Below, piece after piece: positions 11,244-21,970 of a stretch of DNA of 64,000 bases; position 1 is the first letter of the stretch, and each line of letters begins with the position of its first letter. The stretch is from Cytidiella melzeri (lineage: Eukaryota > Basidiomycota > Agaricomycetes > Polyporales > Irpicaceae). A model generated the notes under the pieces. That model was given only the letters and a program-made list of their open reading frames with translations, did not search any database and was not told the DNA's origin. The DNA lies in contig JABYQR010000069.1 in the NCBI GenBank assembly GCA_022592445.1, forward strand, positions 90,621-154,620. Reading direction: 5' to 3'. The translations under genes and the position numbers were made by a program.

Positions 11244-12601
11244 CTACATCTCATCAACCAGCGGGACGATAACGTCTTCTTTGTGGAGATCAGTGGCCTG
11301 TTTCCTCTTGGGCAGAAGCGGAACATGACGAGACTTTTGGATTTCGAGGCCCTTGCTGCCGAAATACCTCCCACTCTCAAAATTCCAGCAATCGTTGCAG
11401 CGCGGCCAGTTGGCCAGGTGCTCGATGTAAACCGCGACTTGATCGTCAACTTCCTTACCCCAAGAAGGAACCCTCTTGAGACCGTCGAGGAATTTTGCCT
11501 CAGTCTCCTCGTGGTACTTGACCACCCATTTCATGGCCTCCGGAAGAGGGAGGTCGAATTGATGCATAACAATCGTAAGAATGTTGTGGCGATCGTCTCC
11601 AACTGCCTGCTCCTTGTTATAGGAAGCAATGTCCTGTCGGCAAGGGGTAAGTCAATCTGCTTCTTCGCCGTATCTTTAGAAATCAACATACGTTATCTAA
11701 TATGATCAGATCAGCGATCAAATATTCCAACTCCTTGATGACTGGATGGTAGAACGCATAGTCCGGGATGCTCAGGTGGAGTTCGCCAGGCACGTACGAA
11801 GGCCGGGCACCGATGTTCTGTCGGCGGGTATGCATGTAGGTCTCAACCGTGCGGAACGTATCATTGTCTCTATCTCCGGCTTGGACCACGACGCTTTCCA
11901 AGTAATCTGTGAATGCCTCAACCATATGGCGTGCTGCTTCGGGAGTGGCAGTCCTGCTGCCGCGCTCCCAGAATCTGCGTGAGATTGTGAGTAATTGCGC
12001 TGATGCTGGTTTGTTGAGCTCACTGACTGTCTAGTGATTTCGCCGAGGATGATTTCTCCTTCGGGACGAGGCTTGTGCGGGTTATGGAGCGCATCAATGA
12101 CCACGTCGATCATTTCGCGGACGACGGGCATCGGCTCGACGTCTGTGTACTCATCTACCACAAAGAAGACCTAATAGGACAATTTAGCGTGTAGCCGTTT
12201 CACTCGCTATCGTCCACTAACGTTCATCAAGTCGATGCTATAGATACCAACAAAGATACGTAAGTAGACTTCAAGTGGTCGGAGTATTGTCACTAACCCT
12301 GTGCGCAGATGCTCTCTGCTAATCGTTGGATATGCGAGGGATGCAAGACGTCCTGTCGCAAGTCATGGTTAGCTCCCATCGTATTTTTCTGCACAGTCCT
12401 CTTACCGAAGTCGCATTTGTCATATGCGTATTGAGAACGTTCGTTGAACGGCTTGAAAGACTTGAACCAGGCATTCGACTCGCGTGTCACTTCCTCGTAA
12501 TACGGGTTGATGGCTCTGGGCCAGGGCCAGTTCTTCATCGTTTCGGGAAGGTAGAGCATCTGGGGAGAAGACTGGGATTCTGAAGATGAAGACGAAGACA
12601 T
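11244..12601 (-). CDS. Sesquiterpene synthase (class I terpene cyclase)
   Basis: Cyclises farnesyl diphosphate to a sesquiterpene hydrocarbon in the cytosol, with Mg2+ bound by two motifs. Six exons (12601-12406, 12352-12298, 12237-12222, 12170-12028, 11974-11692, 11633-11244) sum to 361 codons including stop, so 360 residues, normal for basidiomycete enzymes. One exon is only 16 bases. Visible motifs: [16 protein letters not shown] at the N-terminus, the Asp-rich motif DEYTD after NVFFVV, an NSE/DTE motif NDIASYNKE spanning the last intron, and the C-terminal SGRYFG with the Arg-Tyr pair that contacts diphosphate. All junctions keep phase. The N-terminus and motif spacing look like the basidiomycete Cop/Omp group, but the clade and product need phylogeny. 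A TATA-like ataaata lies about 50 bases upstream. It is the core gene of the proposed cluster. Confidence 0.94.
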
Positions 12602-13691
12602 GGTGAGTGGAGAAGGGTGACTGTTGTGCGTTGAAACGCGGTCGAGCCCTATTTATGCGTCAAATTTCAGCGATGCTGACTTGAGAACCGCTTTCCAGTG
12701 ATGTTCTCACCAGCACCGTCGCCTAGTCTATGAAATTCCCTGAAGCGCTCAACCCGGTGTCACCGTCGGATGCTCGTATCTTCGAAGCGACGAGTGATCC
12801 TGTCTTTGGTTATTATGGTAATTCAATCATATTTCTCCTCGCGTTCTGAAAGTGGACATGTCCAGATATGTCCTGTTGCAATCGGTTCTAACCATCTCGA
12901 CAATAGCACATCACGATAGTACATGTCTTCATGGACACTTGGGTGTATGTTGACAATGTTTGTCGCTGCAAATGGTACGAGGTCACATATTCTACAATAT
13001 CTGCGCAGCGCTAGTACTAACACACCGGTTGAACGATCAGGGATCGCCATCTACCTAGTTGACCAAGGCAAATTACTCTGAGGGGATCTACAGCTACAGT
13101 GACGCGTAGCCGCTTGTACGTGTGCATGCGCTTTGCCAAACATTGCCCCAAATAGGCTCGCGACCGCGATATCTTGGCTGCCGCGTCTATGCTAGCCGGT
13201 GCCCCCGCCCATTCTCCTCACCCGAACGCCTGCGTGCTGACGTCGGGACTACGAGTGACATGTGCGACATTCAGCGAAGCAGCACCGTTAGGTGCGACAT
13301 TGTCTTCTTGTGATGTCCCTGTTAATTTTGATGCAGACTAAGCCTTGCAGCTCAGCTTTTCCCCATGTAGCGGCTGACGCGCCTTCGTCAGGGGTGCCAG
13401 ACATCAATCTCGTTGCACGCTAGCCATACAGCTATCCTTACGTGGGTCTGCGTCAAAGCGCTTCGACAGCCATTGTACATATCCCGGCAGCGGTTGAACA
13501 TATCCCGACGACGGTCTTTCCATCTAAGTCAGTTCCAAACCAACACATCGCGGTTGTGGAAAAAATAGTGCGCAAGATTTGCGGTCTGGCACCACTTGTG
13601 GGTCTCGTATTTCCTTCCCACCACAAAGTACCAATCTTAAATAGTGTGGCTCATCACTGTGAATCGCTGTGCAGACGATCCCTTCCTCATC
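12602..13691. promoter_or_regulatory. Divergent promoter region between terpene synthase and P450-2
   Basis: 1,090 bases between divergent start codons, with no gene that can be supported in between. A cttaaatag stretch near 13636 is a weak TATA candidate for P450-2. This shared region is where a common pathway regulator would be expected to bind; no site is recognised by eye. Confidence 0.45.
12650..12656 (-). promoter_or_regulatory. Possible TATA box of the terpene synthase
   Basis: On the minus strand this reads ATAAATA, 49 bases before the ATG at 12601. That would give a short leader of about 20 bases. Position and sequence are plausible, but there is no other support. Confidence 0.4.
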
Positions 13692-15994
13692 ATGATCTCT
13701 TCTACCTACGTCGCCGCTGCCCTCGTTCTTGCGTATGCGGTATACCGCTTGAGTCGCATTGGCACGCGAGAAGGCTTCCTGCCTCCCGGACCACCGACTG
13801 TGCCGATCTTGGGCAACCTGCACATCTTCCCCAAGGCCTGGGCATATCTAAAGTCGGCACATCCACTACTCCTTGTTCTATACCTCAGCCTTTTGACGTC
13901 TTCTCAGATTTACAGAATGGTCCCGTCAATACGGCGATTGCTACAGCTTGAAGATCGGCTCTGGAACCATGGTGGTTATCTCGTCAGCAAAAGCCTTCAA
14001 TGAGATTATCGACAAGAATTCCAACATCACCGCTGACCGACCTCCGAATTACTTTGCTGATCAAGTCACCAGTGGCGGTCTGAACATGGTTTTGTTAGTC
14101 GTCCGTTATCATTGACAGATTGAGCTCTAATACTGATGGGGATTGTAGGGCTAGATACGGTGTGTGCAGTGTCAAAAGAACATTAGCCTCTTCGACCTTA
14201 TCTTTGATCCCGACTAGGTGACAAGTGGCGCTCTCTGAGGCGAGGCGCACATGAGGTACTCAACCTTACCGCGGCAAAGACACACAGGCCACTGCAAGAT
14301 TCGGAAAGCGCGCAGCTCATGTACGAGTTTCTTACAACTCCCGAAGTACGTCGCGTTCTTTTGCTTTTGCTGTCTTACTCAACCGCCGATCCTTCTGTGA
14401 TCTGCGCTCTCTGTAGAAAGCGTTCACATCCGTGCAGCGCTTTGCTTCGTCTGTGATCTTGTCCGTCGTGTTCGGGAAGCGCGCGCCTCAGTTTACCACA
14501 AAGGAGGTTACCGCGTTTTTCCACGTCCAACACATCTGGGAATATCTTCTCTTCCCCGGTTCGTTCGCGCCAGTCGACCACCTGCCGTTCCTCAAGTATT
14601 TCCCCGAGCCGCTCGCCAAATGGAAGCCGGTCGTGCGCGAGGTCCGAGATTTGCAGCGCGAGCTCTACTTTGGTCTGTTGGAAGAGACAGAGAGGCGAAA
14701 GGAAGACAACGGCTGCTATATGGAGACTATTCTCGCGAGGTCGCAGGAATGGGGCCTGGATCGTGAGATGGTTGGGTAAGAATTCAAAGAATTCTCGCTT
14801 CTACCGCGCCTTTTTATCAAACTGTACTGAATTGTGTGTTGCCGTTGACTAGGTACCTCGGCGGCGTGTTGATGGAGGCCGGCTCGGACACGACGTCCTC
14901 CTATCTGAACTCGCTCATTCTCGGAATTATCGCCTTCCCGGAATGTCAGAAGAAGGCGCACGAGGAGCTGGACAGAGTCGTCGGCCATGATCGCGCGCCA
15001 GAGTTTGATGACCTCGAGAACTTGCCGTATATTCAAGCCATCACTAAAGAAACTCACCGATTTAGGCCGAACGCCCCTCTAATCCCCCGCTCGGCAACGG
15101 AGGATCTCTTCGTATGTCGCGAACAATTTTGCATCTTTTAGGATTTATCTCTCACACGTCTGTCAACGCCATAGTACAATGGGTACAAGATTCCCAAAGG
15201 TACCGACATCATCGCCAACATGTGTAAGAATTCCCTGCGGATCCGATGGTATTGGGTTGTGCATGACTGACGGACGCCTTCATCATTATAGGGGGTATCT
15301 TCCATGACCCAGATGTCTATGAAAACCCCGAATGGTTCTGGCCGGACAGGTACATGAAGTCGGACGTAGGAACCAAGACGAAGGATGTCCCAGGACAGAG
15401 GAACGATATGGCTTTCGGCGGAGGACGGGTGAGCAGGCTTCCTGAACACCCTCGCCCTCTCATCTTGGCCGCTGATCATGAAAAATTCTTTTGTTGCAGC
15501 GTGTCTGTGCCGGTATTCATGTTGCCAAATATTCTCTGGTGAGGTTTTGCCCCCCTGCCATGTTCGTCATCCGCATCTGATGGTGACTGACAACGTTCTT
15601 CACACGACAACAGGCCGTTGTGGCGATGAACCTGCTGTGGGCCTTCGAGTTCAGTCCTGCTCGCGACGAGAAAAGCCAGGAGATCAAGCCCGACATCTGG
15701 AACTACGCGCAGGTAAAAGTTTCAGCTTGTCCTTTTTCATTCATGACAAGAGCTCATATCATCCCGCTCTATCGGCGAATTATTGTCTTTCTTTGTATTA
15801 TACAGGCACTGGGTAGCGCACCGAACCCATTCCAATGCACGATCAAGCCTCGCAGCGCACACCATGCCGAGATGGTCCGCAAGCGGTTCGTGGACGCCAC
15901 GCCACATTTACAGGCGTTCGAGCACGAGCTTAGCGAGGAGGACAGGATCTTCTTGACGAAAATGCGGGCAGAGGCCACATCAAAGCGTTTCTAG
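13692..15994 (+). CDS. Cytochrome P450 monooxygenase 2
   Basis: Second membrane-anchored P450. The start [20 protein letters not shown] gives an N-terminal anchor, followed by the hinge [14 protein letters not shown]. Further landmarks after splicing: [14 protein letters not shown] (C-helix, near 14222), I-helix [14 protein letters not shown] near 14860, KETHRFRP (ExxR) near 15047, WFWPDRYM near 15331 and the haem loop [14 protein letters not shown], split by an intron near 15430-15500, with Cys near 15504. About nine introns; the junctions I checked keep phase. The chain, roughly 520 residues, looks intact. The I-helix AGSDTT and the haem loop resemble basidiomycete CYP620/CYP5150-like enzymes, but this is only an impression. 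It is divergent from the terpene synthase, and a likely role is oxidising the sesquiterpene skeleton. Confidence 0.92.
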
Positions 15995-18551
15995 AGACGT
16001 CGATTGTGATTTTTTTTTCGCTCAGATACTGTCATTGTATTGATTAGAGTTGTTTTGTGCTGTGCTCTGCGTCCTTTGTTCAACTGCGCGACTGTAGGGG
16101 TGTTGGCTTATTGTGATGATTATGTCCGCCTTAAGAGAAAAAACACTGTTGTCTGAATGCTGCGCGGTGTTGAACATTGATTGATATCTATCATGTTGGT
16201 GGTGCAGTTCAACCGCCCGGCGATTGTATTGACAGCCTTCGCAGCTTGACTTATATCTGCAAGGTCGACCGAATATCCTGCCATGCGTCGCTCGGAATAG
16301 GTGATACGGCATTTACAATAGAATAAGGCACAAGAACCCCCCGGCGGATTCGGGAAGTCGGGACATGCGGGAGTGCCACCGGGTTCGTAAGGAGGGTGAT
16401 TCCTGCGGTTAAGTTTGCAGATCTCATCGTGTGAAACGCTCAGCCCGGAGATGATCTACTCACGATGTGGACAGTCACACAACATATATTGCTGTGCAAC
16501 CGCGGGGTTGCTGTGCAGTCACGGTTAGTGGGCCGGCAAATATACCAATGATGACAGGCAGTGACATCGGTCGGATACTGTTATTAGTGGGTTATGACCG
16601 AAGGGCCCAAATGTTGATGCCTGTGCGGATGTAAGTAGGGCAAAGCACCAAGCAGGTTTTTATTTTTTTTTAATTCAACTATATATTCAGCGCGGCGTAA
16701 GACCAGAGCGCGTACAACTTATACAAGTGCGTAAAGATGGGTGACACCTCACCAAGCAGGTTATGCCAAGAGGAAACACTTTCAGTCCTGTTGACAGATG
16801 AGAGATGAGATTTGAAAAAGTGCTCAGAGTTGAGTCGGAGGCGGTTAGCTTGCTGAACAGCACCTTGATGCCAGCGGCTCGGTCGCAGCTGCGGAACGAT
16901 ATTGCATATGCATAAGCGACAGCGAGCTTAGGAGAGGATTCGGGGGGTATCCCCAGTGGTGCGAGACCCGCGTCGAACAGCGAACACTGCAATTCATATT
17001 GAGGCCATTTACTAACGACTAAACGGTGGAACACTCGATTAACACTGACTCACTTGGAGAAACAAGAACCGGGCCCTGTTTAGCAAAGTCTGGGGTACTG
17101 ATGCCGATACAACAACCGGCGGCGGAACGTATACTCGTTACACCAGCGCATGGTACGCAACGTCTGCAAGTGACTTTGTAGGCCTGTGATCACTGATCAC
17201 CGCTAACATGGGCCCTGCAAGCCTGTGACATGCAGTTCAGTGATTCGCGCATAGCGATGCAGAGACTAGATGGCTACATGGTGCAATGCTTACCTTTGCG
17301 TACAACTTGAGCGAGTGAAGCTAGTAGTGGTCCCTGAGACGGTAGCATCCATGCGAGACTGACTTGCTGCTGCGCGAGTATACGTACAGCCCGTTATCAG
17401 ACGCTGCGTCCATCATGGCACAAGTCTTGGAGCTTGGCCAAAGCCAATGCTGTAAAAGACCAACACTGTGTCGACCAATTACATAAGTGACGGTGTTCTC
17501 CGCGCCTCGGAGCGCGCAACAACCGCTCGCTGGCGCTTCCTAGACTCTCTCCTAGACTCTCATGTCGACAGTCGCAAAACGACGAACACTCACTATATGC
17601 TTCTCCGAGTCATAGGAGATTAGTGGGAGATTCATTGAGATAGAAACACCCTGAAAGTTGGCAGATGTTAGTACATATCATGCCTTCGATGCCTTGCACG
17701 TACGTGTAAGTTCCCGTGTACACCCCAAAGCCTTCAGAAATATGACATGGAACGCATATACCCGTCAGTTTTGACATTTTCTCCAGATTGTCGAGGAGAC
17801 CTGGACTCAGTGGCGGTGTGTTACTCTCCATTTTCTTTTTTGATTTCGCCTAACATCATGATTCAGCAGGTCACCGCTGCAGTCATTCAGCTGTTGGCGA
17901 TCACAAATCGTAATCATACTCTTTGTCGCTGCCACAGACGTCAATACGTCCCTGAAGGATTGCGTGTGCATTACCAGATAACAAAACTCACGAGGGCTTG
18001 CCTCGAGTATGGGGAAAGTCTCGACCAGTGTAATGTTTACTCGACGGTGGTACGTACGACCGCGTTAGCTTCTTTCAGATAGCACTCACCGCATATACCC
18101 GTGACCGTGTTCTCACCCATTCAAATACCCTCAGTAAGCAACATGTATCGGCCCTTGCACTAGGATGTGCCTTGGTATATTCCGACTAAGGTGGCAAGGG
18201 CTTATACTTATCGGCTTCCCTGCCAGTGTGGGTCTTTGGTCTGCTTGCAGCGCGCGGCACCAACGTTGATACGCACCCGATCTAGTGGCCGGACACTGTA
18301 ATAGTGCCGAGGAAGTCTCAGTATGAGCGCACAGTCAGCCACAAGCGCTGCAGAAACGTCGTAATCACCAAGAATAGAATAAATTGGCGAGCAATGGAGT
18401 CATATGGTGCGCGTTTTCTCCCGCTCCTTGTAAGATTGACTTGATTCCCCTTCTTTGCAGAGAATGATAACACTTTGTGTGCCGATGTATTGGACCTCAG
18501 CCCACGGGTTGCTGATGATCTCAAATATTTTTACGGCCCCGAGTACAGCCA
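15995..18551. other. Gene-poor intergenic region inside the cluster
   Basis: About 2.5 kb with no frame that carries a recognised domain. Short A/T runs occur (a T tract at 16011-16018 and tttttaattcaac near 16668). It separates the P450/terpene synthase block from the two secreted oxidases. The first dispersed MITE begins at its right end. I cannot exclude short unrecognised exons. Confidence 0.5.
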
Positions 18552-18745
18552 ATTCCAACAGTATGGGCGGGTTGTGAAAAGTTACACGTAGTCCGACCGT
18601 GACGGAGTACGTCAATCATCGATCGGAGTTACTTTGCATCGCAGTGCCGTGCTGCCTTTGGCTGGGCGAGGGCAGTCGGCGACTTGGAATTGCCACCAGT
18701 CCGCCTCAGTGTAATTCACACGCGCCCGCCCATCATTACGGAAGT
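18552..18745. mobile_element. MITE-like dispersed repeat, copy 1
   Basis: A ~194-bp segment closely matching 46430-46634 over its whole length in the same orientation (shared blocks such as gtatgggcgggttgt, gaccgtgacggagtacgtca and gagggcagtcggcgactt). Its ends are imperfect inverted repeats: the left end has ..ttcc..gtatgggcgggtt and the right end, read on the other strand, has ..ttccgtaatgatgggcggg. It has no coding capacity. Size and ends fit a non-autonomous DNA transposon. Confidence 0.7.
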
Positions 18746-19205
18746 AAGCCCAGCAGGATTAATCGCTCATTCATTGTCTCTCGTGCACCCGACGCGTATA
18801 CTCACAGATGATGCGCCCCGGGAGCATCGTCGCCTCATGCGTGCGCCCGAACCACAGCACGCGAACCGCCGCAGGATGCGCGCCGTCTCCCGCATTGTGG
18901 GCTCATCAGTCGACAACCGCCTCCAATATCTCGCATCAGGCTTTGAGCGCGAAGCGTATCTGTCAGTTCCTCGGCAGACTGTTCAGGAAAGCGCTGATAT
19001 CAATCGTCCGGGAATAGCGGTTGCAAGAGGCGTCGTGAGAGGCGACCGTAAATGATGATCGGACGACCCCTCCGGTGGCGGGATATATGTATGTATCTGC
19101 ATCATGGGATGACTAGCAAGCTGCCGCACACGACCCCGACTAATAACAAGCAACCTGTTCAGAGCATACGCCAGCTGTGCCCATCAGCCCCCAAACTAAC
19201 CCACC
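18746..19205. promoter_or_regulatory. 5' flank of the BBE-like oxidase
   Basis: 460 bases between the MITE and the start codon. A gatatatgtatgta stretch around 19082 is TATA-like, about 125 bases before the ATG. Open frames here are not supported as genes. Confidence 0.4.
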
Positions 19206-21302
19206 ATGCACTTCCGGTTAGCCGTCCTGCTTGGCCTCGCCCTCGTCACCTCCGTGTCCGCAAAAACCACGTGCAAGTGTCTACCTGGCGACTCTTGTTT
19301 CCCTCCGCAGTCACAATGGAACACGTTTGCAAAAGGGCTCAGCCAGCCTCTCATCTCAAATCAAAGACCCTTTGCCTCTGTCTGCTACAACTCGTCTTCG
19401 AACTTCAACGTTGCCGAGTGCGCCAGTCGGAGCGCCGTGCAGTTCGATCCGGAGTCTCTCATAGATGCTGGAAACACCGTCCAGCTCATCAACTTTCAGG
19501 ACGAGCTCTTGTCGAACGGGACAATCCTCCAATGTCCGTTTGATCCTTTACCAGGCGTGGTGTGCTCTCAAGGTCGCGTCCCGGTGTACGCGATCAACGC
19601 GACTACCGTGGTGGATATTCAAAAGACCGTCGCCTTTGCCTCTCAGCATAATCTGCACTTGGTCGTTCGGAACACTGGGTAAGCAGCATTTGACGTGAAC
19701 ATGTATTCAGGCTTGTTTCTCATGTGAAGGCTTGCGTGTGTGCGAACAGTCATGAGCTTCTGGGTCGTGCATTCGGTGTCGGTTCCGTCGAGCTCTTGGT
19801 TCATCATATGCAGGCAGTCAACTTTACCGACTCTTTCGTTCCGACCAACGCACCTTTATCAACGCCTGGGCAGTTTGGTATGTACTCCATACGCCATATG
19901 TTGCTGGGTTATCTCTGAATGTCGTGTATAGCTGTCACCATTCAGCCTGGTGTCCAGTGGGGAACGCTCTACGAGCTTGCGGATCAGCACAACCGTTCGA
20001 TTGCTGGAGGATTTAGTGTGGGTGGTACTGTCGGCGCTGGAGCTGGATGGCCCGTCGGTGGCGGTCACAGTATTCTTTCGCCGTTCTTCGGTCTCGGTAC
20101 GCAACCTTACGTTTCTGGATTTATCCGTCTCGAGAGCTTGAACGTCGTCAATCATCTAGGGGTTGACAACATCTTGCAGTACACAGTAGTGCTTCCAAAT
20201 GCCACTCTTGTGACCGCAAACGCCTTCACGAACACAGACCTCTTCTGGGCTTTGCGTGGCGGCGGAGCGCCCAGTTTCGGTGTAGTGACATCCGTTACGC
20301 ATAGGACGCACCCCAATGTCCCCTTCACCGCTGCATTCTATGCAGCTCAAGCAGATTCGGATGATTCCTTCCTCAGTCTCATCACACTTTGGAACCAACA
20401 TCACAATGGCATGTCAGACTCGGGATGGGGAGGCGTCTGGCCTTACTTCTCGAACCAACTGTACCTGACCCTCGTCTCCCCGGGAACTCCACCGACCAAC
20501 CCCGCCGCACTGACTGCTCTCAACTCGTTCTACAACGCATCGATGCAGGTTGAGGGTGTGAACGTGTCTTTGGCAATCACGCATCCTTACCCATCCTTCC
20601 AAGCGTTCGTCCACGACAATCTCGATGACACCTCTTTGGGCTTCGGTCTCAACTTTTCCAATTTCCATGTCTCGGGGCAGAGGGCGTATCTGTCGTCGTG
20701 GCTCCTCCCGCGGAACCTCACGGCGCCGGAGAACGCTGCAGTGCTCGCAAAGGCCTTCGTGAGCGTGCCTGCGGGTACTCCTTAGTGAGCAACCCTTCTC
20801 ACACTAAATCCTCAAGTTTCCGACTTGCTGACGAGTGAACATTTTATTATTATGCCAGCATGGTCGGAGGCGGAGTTGTCTCTACAGTCCCCGGTAATGC
20901 GACAGCTGTGACCCCTGCTTGGAGAGGCGCGATCGCGGACATGACGATCATCGTCAGTTTCAACGAGACGACGAACGCGAGCGATTATCTCGCCGCCCAG
21001 CAAGCTACTCATGCCCAGATCGCTCCTTTCCAGCAGTTGGCACCTATTCCGCTGGGTGGACAGTATCTCAACGAGGTGGGTTCAGTGTCCTTGCTTTGTT
21101 TTGGTGGAAAATATAGCCTGTTGTGCTGATTCGTATTTAGGCTGATGTGTTAGAGAGCGACTGGCAGGAAGCGCAGTGGGGATCGAATTACGCGAGGTTG
21201 TTGAGCATCAAGAAGGAGGTCGATCCGAAGGATTTGCTTGTTGTCTTTCACGGTGTGAACTCGGAGGGGTGGGACGATGAGATTCTTTGCAAGACTGTAT
21301 GA
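19206..21302 (+). CDS. Secreted FAD-linked oxidase, berberine-bridge-enzyme-like (PCMH fold)
   Basis: Flavoprotein oxidase that would transfer electrons to O2. Residues 1-20 (MHFRLAVLLGLALVTSVSA) are a clear signal peptide, so it enters the secretory route. The FAD-binding domain includes VRNTGHELLGRAFG, whose His fits the 8-alpha-histidyl FAD attachment, and GAGAGWPVGGGHS near 20032. The C-terminal BBE motif is present: ESDWQEAQWGSNYARLL near 21150 and EVDPKDLL. Five introns, near 19681, 19878, 20097, 20785 and 21075, all splice in frame. Several N-x-S/T sites are visible. Normal length (about 570-600). In fungal and plant pathways such enzymes oxidise alcohols, sugars or ring systems. Being next to the terpene cluster suggests oxidation of a secreted intermediate, but carbohydrate oxidation is an alternative. 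Confidence 0.92.
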
Positions 21303-21970
21303 GTTCGCTGCTGCCATTGCGATCCAACAACTTGAAAAGGTTTGGGATGGACACAAAGTGGGGTTTAATCGAGGGATGAGTTCTTGGAGTGGCGTTGTTG
21401 GCGAAGAGCGATGGCTGTTTTATACGTAACTTACGTGTTTTGAACCATGCAATTGGACAGGTTTACCCCCCGAATATCTAATGAGCACGATGAAATCTGT
21501 CTGTAACAGTCTCGAGTGACCACACTGCCCGCCAGTAATTACAACGTTCAAGTTGTCAGTAGTATTGGAAGCGAATCATTATAACATGGATGAGCCTTCA
21601 AATGTATTCTGTCAAAGGTCTGTTCAGGCTTCAAGCTGCTGCTCGTGGCGGAGTGGATTGGCAGTAGTCGTTGTAAGTTAGCATCCGGAGTCCGAGTTGA
21701 TCTGCATTGTTCGGACCACAGGTAGTCTTTTAGGCGATATGATCTGGGTTGCATACGTGAACTCCTGCTCATGACTTCATGGGTCTCATATGCCAGGTAT
21801 ACATCGGAAAGACCAAACACGTCGGAGTGTTATGATTTCGATTCGATAAGTAGCAACGACCGGCGTATGAAGTGGTGTATCGCTCAATAAAAGTTCGCAG
21901 ATTCATGTAACTGATAAACGACAACAAGAAACGCAAGACGGCTGCAGTAAGCATCCTGGACCTCATACTA
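21303..21970. other. Intergenic between convergent BBE-like oxidase and GMC oxidoreductase
   Basis: About 670 bases containing the 3' ends of two convergent genes. Nothing else recognised. Confidence 0.6.
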
